Origin: Petrolisthes cinctipes
Taxonomy: Eukaryota > Arthropoda > Malacostraca > Decapoda > Porcellanidae
Assembly (NCBI GenBank): GCA_033782935.1
Contig: JAWQEG010001384.1
Span: 2,501 to 66,500, forward strand
Length of the DNA: 64,000 nucleotides
Reading direction: 5' to 3'
The position numbers were made by a program, and so were the translations under genes. Under the pieces are notes generated by a model, which saw only the letters and a program-made list of their open reading frames with translations, did no database searches and was not told the origin of the DNA. Of the stretch, positions 1 through 10,615 are shown piece after piece; position 1 is the stretch's first letter; each line of letters opens with the position of its first letter.

Positions 1-324
1 GTTGGGTTGGGTTGGGTTAGGTATGTATGGCTAAAACAGGATATTTGCACAATAAATGGATGTTAAAATTAAACTAATCACATGAAAAAAATTGAATTAT
101 TCACTTAAAAAAATCTTGGAAAAGCTATATTTTGTCTGAAAATCTCACACGTGCAGCTCGGAAAATTTACCCAATTAAAAAAAAAATAAAAAATTGAAAT
201 ACGAGTACTAAAATCAACCGGTAATTATCTATTCTATTGTTATTTTCTATTACAATGTTTTTACCTTCTATATTCACAAATTCACAACATTCTAAAACAC
301 TTTCCTTCAGAAATGCCCCATATC
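1..324. other. AT-rich flank, no gene seen
   Basis: The window opens with a few GGGTT/GGTTAG units (1-24) and continues as AT-rich sequence with A-runs. The only open frame of note, on the minus strand at 167-382, has no recognisable domain and runs into the first MITE-A copy. I see no gene here. Confidence 0.5.
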
Positions 325-619
325 GGTAAATATTGAAAGAATTACCGTTATTGTGTACGGTTTTCTTACCTTCATTACCCACTTATTTAGACAATTCTAA
401 GACTATTTTCTTTTATGGTATTTCTTCCTCAAATGCCCCATTTCCAAGATAGGGCATATTCAAATGGGGCATTTTGAAATTAGCCTGACCTTACCTAGCC
501 TAACCTAGACCACAGCAGACTACTGGGACCTAACCTGGGCAAATTACTGGGAAATAACTGTGATAAAGTACAGGAAATGACCCAGGGAAAAATACCCGGT
601 AATTCTTTCAATAAATACC
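325..619. mobile_element. MITE-A copy 1 (short TIR element)
   Basis: This is a roughly 295-bp non-coding unit. It begins with GGTAAATATTGAAAGAATTA and ends with the near-reverse complement (a TAATTCTTTCAATAAATACC-type end). The interior has two diagnostic blocks: an inverted pair around 'TGCCCCATTT...AAATGGGGCA', and AACCT-rich DNA with 'GGGACCTAACCTGGGCAAACTACC'. The same unit recurs throughout the window. Family assignment is discussed under the copy at 30160-30447, where an 8-bp target duplication is visible. Confidence 0.7.
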
Positions 620-774
620 CACTTTTCTTAACATTTCCAAGTTAGGTCATATTCAAATATAGCATTTAGAAATTAGTATGACCTTACATGACTTAACATA
701 ACCTAACCTAAACTGCAGTAAACTACCGGGACCTAACCCGGGCAAAATACCGGGAACTAACCGTGGTAAAATAC

Positions 775-1056
775 GGTAAATATTGAAAGAATTACCATTA
801 CTGCGTACGGTTTTTCTACCTTCATTACCCACTTATTTAAACCATTCTAAGACTATTTTATTCTATGGCATTTCCAAGATAGGGCATATTCAAATTTTGA
901 AATTAGCATGACCTAACCTAGACTGTGGCAAGCTACCAGGACCTAACCTGGGCAAACTACCGGGAAATAACCATGGTAAAGTACAGGAAATGCAAAATAC
1001 TGGGACCTAACCAAATCTGGCAACACTGCTACAAAACGGTAATTTTTTCAATAAAT
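775..1056. mobile_element. MITE-A copy 2
   Basis: Same termini as copy 1: GGTAAATATTGAAAGAATTA at 775 and AATAAATACC at about 1047-1056. It has the same 'TAGGGCATATTCAAAT' and 'CTACCGGGAAATAACC' interior blocks. It lies about 155 bp from copy 1 in the same orientation, and the spacer (620-774) is also built from MITE-A interior sequence. Confidence 0.7.
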
Positions 1057-1309
1057 ACCGTACCAACTTTTCTTCGGAAATGCCCCATTTCCAAGTTAGC
1101 TAATATTGAAATTAGCCTGACCTTACCTGACCTAACCTAGACTTCGGCAAGCTACCGGACCTAACCTGACCTAACCTAACCTAGACTGCGGCAAACTACC
1201 GGGACCTAACCTGGGCAAACTACCGGGAAATAACCGTGGTAAAGTACAGGAAATGACGGTATTTTTACAGAAAACCTGGGTTCACTAGTACGTAAATATT
1301 AGTATGTTT
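1057..1309. repeat. MITE-A-derived AACCT-rich fragment
   Basis: Contains two 'CTAGACT(T/G)CGGCAA(G/A)CTACCGG' blocks and the AACCT-rich interior of MITE-A without a clear pair of termini. It is best read as a truncated copy. The fragment is continuous with the left arm of the inverted repeat that starts at about 1310. Confidence 0.6.
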
Positions 1310-1468
1310 TACCACTAATTAGGACCATTCTAAGACACTTTTCATCAATGGTGTATCTCTCGGAGATGCCCCGTTTTCATACCCCAATACAAACATGGGG
1401 GAGAGCCTGGGAATCCGGGGTTTTGGGTGGGGGAAAACACGCATTTCACTGTGGTTCTGCCTATATAA
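1310..1468 (+). repeat. left arm of long inverted repeat around the Merlin gene
   Basis: About 160 bp that recur in inverted orientation at 4180-4335. Shared landmarks in order: a CTAATTAGG-type start, 'TCTCTCGGAGATGCCCCGTT', 'AACATGGGGGAGAGCCTGGG', 'GGGTTTTGGGTGGGGGAAAA', then 'TATGGTTTTGCCT' or 'TGTGGTTCTGCCT'. With the right arm it brackets about 2.7 kb that contains the transposase pseudogene. A shorter relative lies at about 28330-28380. Confidence 0.7.
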
Positions 1469-2734
1469 TTGACTTCCTACCGTTATTTTCGTTGCTTTTC
1501 GTTATATTCCACGTTATTCAAGACGCATGCAATATTGGGGGTGCGTTGGATGAAGCTAGTTTCAGGTGGGGAGATTGGTTCTCTTGTGTTTACGTTTGAT
1601 ATGTTTTCACTACAATTATAGTCTTTTCATAGTTGTAAATGTTACAATATTCACGCTACTTTTGGCTGGTTTGGCTATATTTGCCCTATTATATTTTGTA
1701 TTGGCAATATTGTCTATGAGCGTCCTACTCTTTTTATGGAAATTTCCATATCCAGGATGTTACATTGTTGCCATCTAGTGTCTACTCCTGTCATTAATTC
1801 CTTGATATCACTGTGTTGCCATCTTGTGGTTACTCTGTAAATTATTGGTAATGGAAGTGCAGTGTTACCACATTCATCTACATCCCGGGATATTTACTCG
1901 GTCACTTTATTAATTGTACAACGGTTTTATGCCCAGGTTAGGTCCCGGTAGTTTGCCCAGGTTAGGTCCCGGTAGTCTGTTGTGGTCTAGGTTAGGTTAG
2001 GTCAGGTTAGGTAACACTAATTCCCAAAATAACCATTTGATTTAACATTTTATTGGAGATCTGGCAATTGTGGGATTTTATTCGATGCCGATAGCCATCC
2101 ACTTATTATGTACATTACCAATTCCTCATTTTCATAGCCATTTGGGCTACAAATGTGCACCTGAACACGTGTTATTATTCACTGGGTAATTTCATTATGT
2201 TACTTTTTATTATCTTTCCTTATTTTTGGTTAGGTTTGTTATGCTTTGCTTTGGTTTGTTTGGGTTAGGTTAGGTTAGGTTAGGTTTTGTTTAGTAAGGA
2301 TATGTAGGGGTCGGTAGGATTTGGCTATAATTCTACTTCTTTTCATAGTATTGGGTGCTTCTCTTTGTTATTTTGAGTTAGTACCACTGCTTATAGCCTT
2401 GGAAATTTTGGCCCTCTGCTGGCTACTCTAAATATTAATATGTGCATTACCATCTACTAATTTTTATAGCCATTTGGGCTACTTTTGTGCACATGAACAC
2501 GTGTTTTCATTCTAAGAGTATTTATATTATGTATCTATATTTTTACTTTTGTTTTGTTATGTTACTTTATTTTGGGCTTTAATTGGTTATTTAGTGTAGG
2601 GTGAAATATTGTTAGGTTATGTTTGGGTGGGATAGGTACGGTGTGGCTATCATTTTACTTTTTTGGCTGCTTTTCCATTTATTTTTGAGTTTGTAATGCT
2701 GCTGTATGGAAAACTGGGTCACGTGATTATCCCC
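1469..2734. other. AT-rich sequence upstream of the transposase; MITE-A piece and a diverged direct repeat
   Basis: No convincing gene. At about 1925-2035 there is a MITE-A interior fragment in reverse orientation (GGTAGTTTGCCCAGGTTAGG type). Two diverged direct copies of a block containing 'CATAGCCATTTGGGCTAC', followed by GTGCAC and GAACACGTGTT, lie at about 2100-2180 and 2430-2510. A run of GGTTA units sits at 2265-2287. Short open frames here have no recognisable features. Confidence 0.5.
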
Positions 2735-2742
2735 TATAAATA
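2735..2742 (+). promoter_or_regulatory. TATA box of the Merlin transposase gene
   Basis: TATAAATA lies 41 bases upstream of the first Met codon of the transposase frame (2783). It is followed by a short pyrimidine-rich leader ('TCTTTCTCTTTCAG'). The position and sequence suit a compact transposon promoter. This is inference from sequence only. Confidence 0.55.
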
Positions 2743-2782
2743 GGACGTTAGAGCGTGGGTCTTTCTCTTTCAGTTGCTCACT

Positions 2783-3748
2783 ATGGAACACTTGTGTGCC
2801 GGTTGTCGTCCTCTATTCTACGAAATTATAGCAAGCCATTTTAGAAATAACGAGACCAGTATAACTTTATTTCAAAATCACGGTGTCTTACCAACTGATC
2901 TCAAGTGTCCTAATTGCGGTAACAATTGTTGTTTAACACATGATAACCTTTTTCGTTGTTATCACACAACTCTAATAGCAAAGACAAAGAGAAGAAGACG
3001 TTGTGGATTTTCTGTGTCGTCATTTAAAGGCTCATTTTTAGACCATTCACACATCGAACCCTGGAAAGTGCTGTGTTTTATTAACGTATTTTGTGATAAG
3101 AGTTTTTCACACATCCAGACTATCAAAAACTTGAGCATAAACAGCAAAACTTCTGTCGATTGGAGAAGTTTCTGTAGTGAAGTGTGCGAGAAATGGCTAA
3201 CATCTCAACCCCCTATAGGTGGTCCTCATATAACAGTTGAGATTGATGAAACCCTTGTTGTCAGACGGAAACACAACGTCGGTCGTGTTTTGTCTCAAGT
3301 GTAGGTGTTTGGAGGAATTGAAAGAGTCTCCAAGAAAAAATTTATTATCCCGCTCTTAGACGATGCGACTCAACCACTTCCACGGAATAAAGAAACTCTT
3401 ATTCCACTAATAAAACTTTTTATATTGCCTGGCACTACCATTTGCTCTGATTCTTGGCGTGCATACAATTCTCTCGAGGACGAGGGCTATCGACATTGGT
3501 GTGTAAATCACAGCATTAATTTTGTCGACCCGGTTAATACTGAAATACACACACAAAACATAGAGAGATTGTGGAGAGACGTTAAGGAACATATTAAACG
3601 ACCAGGAATCAAAGCCAAGTATTTGAGACAATATATTGCAAGATATATATTTCTAGACCAACACGAAGATCTTGCGTTTCATCAATTCCTTCTGGAGGCT
3701 GCAAAACTCTATCCGCCCCAACCGTGTTCGTCCGCCATTACCACATGA
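2783..3748 (+). pseudogene. Merlin/IS1595-type (ISXO2-like) transposase with one in-frame stop
   Basis: Cut-and-paste DNA transposase of the Merlin superfamily, related to bacterial IS1016/IS1595. The frame is open over about 321 codons except for a TAG at 3302-3304. It starts at the ATG at 2783; the upstream in-frame TTG at 2774 has no support. Visible features: an N-terminal zinc-ribbon-like set of cysteines (CPNCGNN ... FRC ... RCGFSV), a first catalytic Asp in 'VEIDETLVVRRKHNVGRVL', a second in 'TICSDSWRAYNSL', and the third acidic region in 'HTQNIERLWRDVKEHIKRPG'. The stop sits in a stretch reading ...LSQV-stop-VFGGIER. The family usually has Trp there, so a TGG to TAG change is the simplest explanation. 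There are no other frameshifts, so inactivation looks recent. The length is close to that of a complete family member. The gene is bracketed by inverted arms at 1310-1468 and 4180-4335. Confidence 0.88.
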
Positions 3749-4039
3749 TTCAGACGACTCAGATATCTCCTCTGATCACAACAATCCCACACCATCCACA
3801 TAATTTCTGTAAGGTATGTTATTTATTGTTTATTCAACATTCTTTACCCTTTATTTTGTCCATTTTTATACACATATTATTATATATATGTCATTCCTAC
3901 ATATACATTGTGTACACATGTTGGTAACGCTGCTACTTGGGCTGTATTGGTATTATATTGCAACGTTCTCCAACACTTGGAATTTTTTTTTTATCATTAA
4001 CTATTTTATTTACGGTTGGAAGTGTATAATTATGGCATT
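3749..4039. other. AT-rich downstream flank, no gene
   Basis: Pyrimidine- and TA-rich sequence with two short overlapping open frames of low complexity. Nothing recognisable is seen between the transposase stop and the repeat arms. Confidence 0.5.
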
Positions 4040-4138
4040 AACATAGTGCTATGCGTGTTTTCCCCCACCCAAAACCCCAGATTCCCAGGCTCTCCCCCAT
4101 GTTTGTATTGGGGTATGAAAACGGGGCATATTTCGATA
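4040..4138 (-). repeat. extra copy of the inverted-repeat arm
   Basis: A roughly 95-bp copy of the arm core ('GTGTTTTCCCCCACCCAAAA' through 'GTATTGGGGTATGAAAACGG') lies directly before the full right arm and in the same orientation. The arm therefore occurs twice in tandem on the right side. Confidence 0.65.
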
Positions 4139-4179
4139 ACGGGGCATATCCAATAAATACTCCATAGGTTGGAACTGTA

Positions 4180-4335
4180 TTATAAAGGCAAAACCATAGT
4201 GTATAGCGTGTTTTCCCCCACCCAAAACCCCGGATTCCCAGGCTCTCCCCCATGTTTGTATTGAGGTATGAAAACGGGGCATCTCCGAGAGAAACACCAT
4301 AGATGAAAAGTGTCTTAGAAAGGTACTAATTAGGG
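4180..4335 (-). repeat. right arm of long inverted repeat around the Merlin gene
   Basis: Reverse-complement partner of 1310-1468, with only scattered mismatches along about 155 bp. It runs straight into a MITE-A-type terminus (GGTATTTATTGAAAGAATTA at 4335). The arms may be the ends of the autonomous element or of a foldback element that captured it. Confidence 0.7.
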
Positions 4336-6116
4336 TATTTATTGAAAGAATTACCGTTTTGTAGCAGTGTTGCCAGATCCGGCTAGGTCCCAATACTTTG
4401 GCCCGGTCATTTTCTGTACTTTACCACGGTTATTTCCCGGTAGTTTGCCCAGGTTAGGTCCCGGTAGTCTGCCCAGGTTAGGTCCCGGTAGTCTGATGCG
4501 GTCTAGGTTAGGTTAGGTCAGGTCAGGTAAGGTCAGGCTAATATCAAAATGCCCCATTTGAATATGCCCTATCTTGGAAATGGGGCATTTGCGGAGAAAG
4601 TGCCATAGAAGAAAATAGTCTTAGAATGGTCTAAATAAGTGGGTAATGAAGGTAGAAAAACTGTACCCAATAATGGTAATTCATTCAATATTTACCCTAA
4701 TTAGTGGTAAAACATACTAATATTTACGTATTAGTGAACCCAGGTTTTCTGTAAATTTACCGAAATGACTAGGGCAAAATACTTGGTCCTAGCCGGATCT
4801 GGCAACACTGTTACAAGATGGCAATTCTTTCAATAAATACCCAAAACTGCAATTGCCTAGAATCTAAATAAATACCAAACAATACCATGATTTACCCATA
4901 TAGTAATAGTGGTGGTAGTAGGGTAGAAGTGGTGGTGGTAGTAGTAGTGGTAGTAGTGATAGTAGTAGTAGTAGTAGTGGAAGAAAGATTGGAGGGAGAA
5001 GAATTTATACACTTGGAGATTGGAGAACACTGGGGTATTTATTGAAAGAATTACCGTTTTGTAGCAGTGTTGCCAGATCCGGCTGGGTCCCAGTATTTTA
5101 CCCCCGTCATTTATTGTACTTTATCACGATTATTTCCCGGTAGTTTGCCCAGGTTAGGTCACGGTAGTCTGCCCAGGTTAGGTCCCGGTAGTCTGATGCG
5201 GTCTAGGTTAGGTTAGGTTAGGTTAGGTCAGGTCAGGTAAGGTCAGGCTAATTTCAAAATGCCCCATTTGAATATGCCCTATCTTGGAAATGGGGCATTT
5301 GCGGAGAAAATGCCATAGAAGAAAATAGTCTTAGAATGGTCTAAATAAGTGGGTAATGAAGGTAGAAAAACTGTACCCAATAATGGTAATTCATTCAATA
5401 TTTACCCTAATTAGTGGTAAAACATACTAATATTTACGTATTAGTGAACCCAGGTTTTCTGTAAATTTACCGAAATGACTAGGGCAAAATACTTGGTCCT
5501 AGCCGGATCTGGCAACACTGTTACAAGATGGCAATTCTTTCAATAAATACCCAAAACTGCAATTGCCTAGAATCTAAATAAATACCAAACAATACCATGA
5601 TTTACCCATATAGTAATAGTGGTGGTAGTAGGGTAGAAGTGGTGGTGGTAGTAGTAGTGGTAGTAGTGATAGTAGTAGTAGTAGTAGTGGAAGAAAGATT
5701 GGAGGGAGAAGAATTTGATACACTTGGAGATTGGAGAACACTGGGGTATTTATTGAAAGAATTACCGTTTTGTAGCAGTGTTGCCAGATCCGGCTGGGTC
5801 CCAGTATTTTACCCCCGTCATTTATTGTACTTTATCACGATTATTTCCCGGTAGTTTGCCCAGGTTAGGTCACGGTAGTCTGCCCAGGTTAGGTCCCGGT
5901 AGTCTGATGCGGTCTAGGTTAGGTTAGGTTAGGTTAGGTCAGGTCAGGTAAGGTCAGGCTAATTTCAAAATGCCCCATTTGAATATGCCCTATCTTGGAA
6001 ATGGAGCATTTGCGGAGGAAATGCCATAGAAGAAAATAGTCTTAGAATGGTCTAAATAAGTGGGTAATGAAGGTAGAAAAAACGTACGCAATAACGGTAA
6101 TTCATTCAATATTTAC
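4325..6116 (+). repeat. 711-bp tandem duplication of MITE-A plus a GTR-rich spacer (about 2.5 copies)
   Basis: Copies start near 4335, 5034 and 5745. Each begins with GGTATTTATTGAAAGAATTA and continues with 'TGTAGCAGTGTTGCCAGATC' and AACCT-rich MITE-A interior. Copies 1 and 2 end a roughly 510-bp inverted-repeat unit with 'ATCTGGCAACACTG...AATAAATACC' (near 4842 and 5552), followed by a (GTR)n tract (about 4905-4980 and 5615-5690). The third copy stops at about 6116 with the other MITE-A terminus. Copies 1 and 2 are 710 bp apart over most of their length and nearly identical from about 4550, with a 1-bp indel near 4997/5707. Confidence 0.85.
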
Positions 6117-7109
6117 CAAAACTGGTTATTGAAGGGATTGGAGGATTTAGAGGGAATACTAGGGACATTTGAGGAGAGATTAGAGGATTGGAGGAAACAC
6201 TGGTGAGAAGATTGGAGCAATTTGGAGGCCTCAGAGAGAAGAAATTCGATGAAATACCTTAATAATTGGGTTGAAAATACCTTAGATGAAACCAAATTAC
6301 CTCAACATGGAGAGATTAGAGGATTGGAGAGACTGGATGGTTTGGAGGAAACACCGGAATGAAGATTGGTTCGATCGCCAACAACAGAGGGAAGAAATTC
6401 GTAAAATACCTTAAAAATTGGGTTGAAAATACCTTAGATGGAACCAAATTACCTCAACATAAATTAAACCTTTGACAAACGGTATACATTTCCATGTTTT
6501 TATAATAGTATTAACTTTGAAAGTATTTTAATAGTATTAATTTTCTTTCACAACGACCCAGGAAATAAATAACGAAGGAATTTTCATAAAAATTACTTTA
6601 GATAGGAGAAATTTTATCTTAAATAGCACCAAACTAGGCTAATTTAGAGTAATTACCTTAGAAATGACAACACTGACAAAAGTAGCAATGCTGATAGGGA
6701 CTACGATTGTTAACTATTATTATTATCATTATTATTACAATTTATTTATTTATTTATCTAATTATTGGGTTCTATATATTTCTTCGTATTGATTTATATA
6801 TATTTCTCTTGTTATAATACTCTTATTGCTGTTATTATTGTTATTATAATTACTTTTTACATTCATCATCTCAACGGCGGCCATCATGGATAGTGACGTC
6901 ATTATTGCCGTGTCGTGAAATCAGTGTTGCCAAGTCAGAGGCCGCGACTCGTGTAAAAACTGAAATTGTTCCTAATTTACTCAAGTTTTGGTGTTTCTCG
7001 GGTTAGTTTTGTATATTTGCCATAGAATATAAGTACCTTACACTTCCATTAGGTTATTTGTTGTGGAAATATAACAAATAGTAAGCCTACTATTGGAAAT
7101 AAGATATAA
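6117..7109. other. unannotated AT-rich sequence with a short direct repeat
   Basis: No gene recognised. A block containing 'AATTGGGTTGAAAATACCTT' occurs at about 6264 and 6416, within two diverged direct copies (about 6117-6310 and 6311-6470) that also share 'GAGAGATTAGAGGATTGGAG'. A CRE-like TGACGTCA lies at 6894-6901, next to 'CGGCGGCCATCATGG', a local rise in GC that could be promoter-like. I have no further evidence for a gene there. Confidence 0.5.
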
Positions 7110-7112
7110 TAA

Positions 7113-7700
7113 GTGTATACAAATGGTAAAGGAACGATCAAGGAGCTACTAGGGTTTTGGGGGGTTTTTGGGGGGTGCGGGGAGTTTTGGGGGGTGTCGC
7201 GGGTTTTTTTTTGGGGTGCGGGAGTAGGGGGACAGGCTTGGGGGATATTTAGGGGTGTGTGGGGTGTTTTGGGGGGTTCGGGGGGGGGGAGTTTGGGAGG
7301 TAAGGAAATAGGGGGACAGACTTGGGGTGGGTAGAAAGCCTGTTCCCTATTCCTGCACCCCCATAACCCCCCCCCCCCCAGCATGTCCCCCATTGCCTCA
7401 CATGGAGGTATAATATGTGGAGACTACATCCCAGCTAGGCCTTCTCTTCACAAATTTAAGGGGGTGCGGGAATAGGGAGCCAGGCTTGGGGGAGTTTAGG
7501 GAGGTGCGGGTTTTTGTGGGGGGGTGCAGGAATAGGGAGACAGGCTTGGGGGGGGGGGTAGAAAGCCTGTCCCCTACTCCCACATCACCCTAACCCCTCC
7601 CCCCAGCCTGTCCCCTAACTCCCGCACCCTCCAAAACCCAGCCAACCCCCCCAAAAACCCCCGCACCCCCCTAAGCCTGGCCTCTTATTCCCGCAACCCC
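7113..7700. repeat. G-run/C-run low-complexity inverted repeats
   Basis: Blocks of G-runs ('GGGGTGCGGGAATAGGGGGA', 'CAGGCTTGGGGG') alternate with their C-run complements ('AAGCCTGTCCCCTA', 'CTCCCGCACC'). The order is G-rich at about 7150-7330, C-rich at 7335-7400, G-rich at 7450-7560 and C-rich at 7560-7690. Junctions such as 'GGGTAGAAAGCCTGTCCCC' make inverted repeats. The 73- and 114-residue open frames here (Gly- or Pro-rich) are compositional. The same unit recurs at 10410-10615. Many G-runs of three or more suggest G-quadruplex capacity (inference). Confidence 0.75.
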
Positions 7701-8289
7701 TTAAATACATTATTTAAGACTACAATGCACACAATCACATTGATCAATAACACAACATACTGTACACTCTTTGAGAGCACTGTGGCAAACCCCAGTTGAG
7801 GCCATGGCCTTCCTCAGGAGCTCAGGGCTGCTTCACCAGACACCTTGAGGCACTTCAACAACAACAAACTGATATGAAATTTTTTGTTAGATGACATGAC
7901 ATGAAATGACATTTATATATAGCATTTTTTAGTAAAATCAAATAAAGTATACAGTAAGTATGTTATGGCAAGATATATAACAGTAAACATAGTCCTCCAC
8001 AGGGCTAGAATAAAGATTGTTGTAGGATCTGGTAACTTTCTAGTGGATTTGATGAGATCTGCCCACATGGATTAAAATTAATCCATGTGAGGTTTTTTCA
8101 CTGGTGTGTGGACCGCCAGCACACAGGGGGTGCATTTCCCTTTGCATGCAGCAGTGTAAACTCCCTCCCCCTTATGGTCCCTTCAGGGCTGGTCTCATGG
8201 AAGGTGCGGCCCCACTTGTAGCTCTTGTAACGTGGACTTGGGCCCACACCACTGGCTGTGGGATCAAAGACCTTCCCACCAATGAGGCC
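7701..8289. other. unannotated sequence before the 94-bp minisatellite
   Basis: No gene recognised. It includes a short hairpin (CACATGGATTAAAATTAATCCATGTG, arms at about 8074-8084 and 8089-8099). The segment 8100-8289 is more GC-balanced and is continuous with the first minisatellite unit. The minus strand is open there but carries no domain I can name. Confidence 0.45.
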
Positions 8290-8755
8290 CCCAGACTCCC
8301 TGGTCCAGTAAGCTGTGGTCCCATTTCCCTGGGATGTGCTTTGGTAGCCCAGGCATATAGGGACATACGGACATATAGGGACATACAGACTCCCTGGTCC
8401 AGTAAGCTGTGGTCCCATTTCCCTGGGATGTGCTTCGGTAGCCCAGGCATATAGGGACATACAGACATATAGGGACATACAGACATATAGGGACATACAG
8501 ACTCCCTGGTCCAGTAAGCTGTGGTCCCATTTCCCTGGGATGTGCTTTGGTAGCCCAGGCATATAGGGACATACAGACATATAGGGACATACAGACTCCC
8601 TGGTCCAGTAAGCTGTGGTCCCATTTCCCTGGGATGTGCTTCAGTAGCCCAGGCATATAGGGACATACAGACATATAGGGACATACAGACTCCCTGGTCC
8701 AGTAAGCTGTGGTCCCATTTCCCTGGGATGTGCTTCAGTAGCCCAGGCATATAGG
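8290..8755. repeat. 94-bp minisatellite with nested 18-bp subunit (five units)
   Basis: The block 'CTCCCTGGTCCAGTAAGCTG' recurs at about 8296, 8391, 8502, 8596 and 8690, so spacings are 94, 112, 94 and 94. The 112-bp unit carries one extra 18-bp subunit (CATATAGGGACATACAGA). Sequence between the blocks is almost unchanged. All three minus-strand frames stay open across the array, giving repetitive 136- to 192-residue frames that I do not treat as genes. Confidence 0.88.
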
Positions 8756-8989
8756 GCCAGCCCCTCCTTTATTTTAATTTGTTTTTTTCACTGAGACCAG
8801 AGTGTACCAGGGGTCTGTGGGGCAGGAGGCCATTCTGTCCCGGGAGAACATCAACAATAACAGTAAACATAGTTTGGAATGAATATATACAGTACAACTA
8901 TGGCTGATAGTGCTGGACCAGGGTCCAGCTGAGTGAGTGCTGAGTGTGTGTAGCTCTGTATTGGCTCAATATGTTCTCTCTGCGGGAAA

Positions 8990-9230
8990 AATTGAGTGGG
9001 AACCATTAGACTTGCCACCCTCTGGTGCTGGCTGGTGTGTGACCTCAGCACCCTGATATGCTTGTGGCTGGAGAACACCATTCTCGTGTCTCTCACAGCC
9101 TCACACGGGGGGAGCCTAAATCCTGCCAGGTGCTGTACCTCTTGTACCTGTGTCTTGTGGAAGACCACCAGAGCAGCAACATCCTGGTGGTGCTCCAATG
9201 TGTCCAGGGCAGGTATATCCTGTGAGGGAG
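8990..9230 (-). pseudogene. C-terminal fragment of a non-LTR retrotransposon ORF2
   Basis: The minus-strand frame reads HHQDVAALVVFHKTQVQ, then LRLPP, then DTRM, then 'RVLRSHTSQHQRVASLMV'. This order is the conserved tail that follows the reverse transcriptase in many LINEs of the Jockey/CR1 type: an 'H-R-R-aALxxxyK' block, then 'LPP', 'TR' and 'R-T-x-Q-x-x-S-F'. The usual final 'lWN' is not seen. Only about 80 residues of the family pattern remain, with no reverse transcriptase core nearby, so this is a 5'-truncated relic. Identification is from remembered family pattern. Confidence 0.6.
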
Positions 9231-9264
9231 GAGGGCAGCTGTTGTTCTCCATCAGTCCCTGCAC

Positions 9265-10404
9265 TCGTCACTCCACTTTATTGAGAATCCACAGGTGTGT
9301 TGCAGTGCTGGACATCCCACTATCTCAGCAAGCAACATTTATGATAAACAGTCAATCCAAGCCAATATTGTCACATTTTTTGCAATGGGATGTGTGACAC
9401 AGGTGGACGCTGCATTTTAGTCTCTTTTATTTCACATCCTTCTCAAATATATATTGTTATAAAGTTCTCACCTCACGTGTGGAATATTATAATATCACTA
9501 CGATCCCTTTTCACACATCCATAGGCAGGGATAATGGTTAAAAAAATGAGAAATTACTTCTGATCCTGACCAACATTTCATTACAGGTAAGAATAATGAA
9601 AACTATACTTTGTTATTGTGATCTTTCAAGGTTAACATATAGGCTATAAGGGGAAACTTATCATATCCTAGTCTGACTTTCACCAACCAAAACAAGTAAG
9701 CTAACAGTAGTTGGGTCAGGAAATACTACCACACCAAATTCTCAATATTCTCTGGTGAATGTAATAATTAAATAAAGATTATGATAAATGTCTCACAGAG
9801 TTTCTTAAACTAAATCAAGGTTTAGGAAATTAATGGAAAAATGTTGCCAAGTAAAAGGTTAGGGGTAAGTTTAGGGTAAGTAATTACCTCTAAAACCTGA
9901 CTGAAAATAATATATAATATTATTTAGAGAACTTATCATTATCAAAATGATAAGAATGAGTGGTAATCTGGTATGTGGATATGGTAATTTACTGATAGTA
10001 CAGTAATGTACACTTCAATACTACTCTACTGTACTGTACTTACAAATCTTAAGTACAGTATACCCATCTTACAAAATGTTTCCATTATTCACTCTTTGAA
10101 GTTAATTTTCTGGAATATACTGTACAGTACTTTGCCTAAGGACATTATTGTGATATTATTGTTTAACATATAATTTATAGAAATAATATTATTTAGAAAA
10201 CCAATGGGTAGCATATGTATTTAACTTCTTTTACAAGACTTGGTATGTAAACACATCTATGTAGCATTATTGGAACCGTGCCAGATTACAATGGAGACTG
10301 CCCACATGACCACTTTCATTTGAGCCTTCTGAAGTTTCTATGTTTATACAATGGTTGAGGCATAACATAACAATTATTATTAATAATCCCCTTGTCTCTT
10401 TCCT
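9265..10404. other. AT-rich intergenic sequence, nothing recognised
   Basis: About 1.1 kb without recognisable coding sequence or a strong repeat. It contains scattered TACAGTAC-type short palindromes ('TACTGTACTGTACTTA' at about 10027-10042), which also appear at the ends of the palindrome at 10616-11134. Confidence 0.5.
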
Positions 10405-10615
10405 TCTCAGGAGCGGGAATAGGGGGACAGGCTTAGGAGGGGTTTGGGGGGTGCGGGAATAGGGGGACAGGCTTGGGGTGGATAGAAAGCCTGTCCCCTA
10501 CTCCCGCACCACCCTAACCCCCCCCCCAAGCCTGTCCCAGACTCCCACACTCCCCAAAAATTCCTGCACCCCCCTAAACCCCCCTCCAAGCCTGTCCCCC
10601 TATTCCCGCACCCTC
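10405..10615. repeat. second copy of the G-run/C-run inverted repeat
   Basis: Same units as 7113-7700: 'GGGAATAGGGGGACAGGCTT' then, across 'GGTGGATAGAAAGCC', the complement 'AAGCCTGTCCCCTA'. The G-rich arm is at about 10408-10485 and the C-rich arm at about 10490-10615, making an imperfect foldback next to the palindrome. Confidence 0.75.

Noticed and set aside
8098..8750. Minus-strand frames of 136-192 codons over the 94-bp repeat
   Set aside because: Three overlapping frames on the same strand come from the repeat. No recognisable domain in the flanking non-repeat part.
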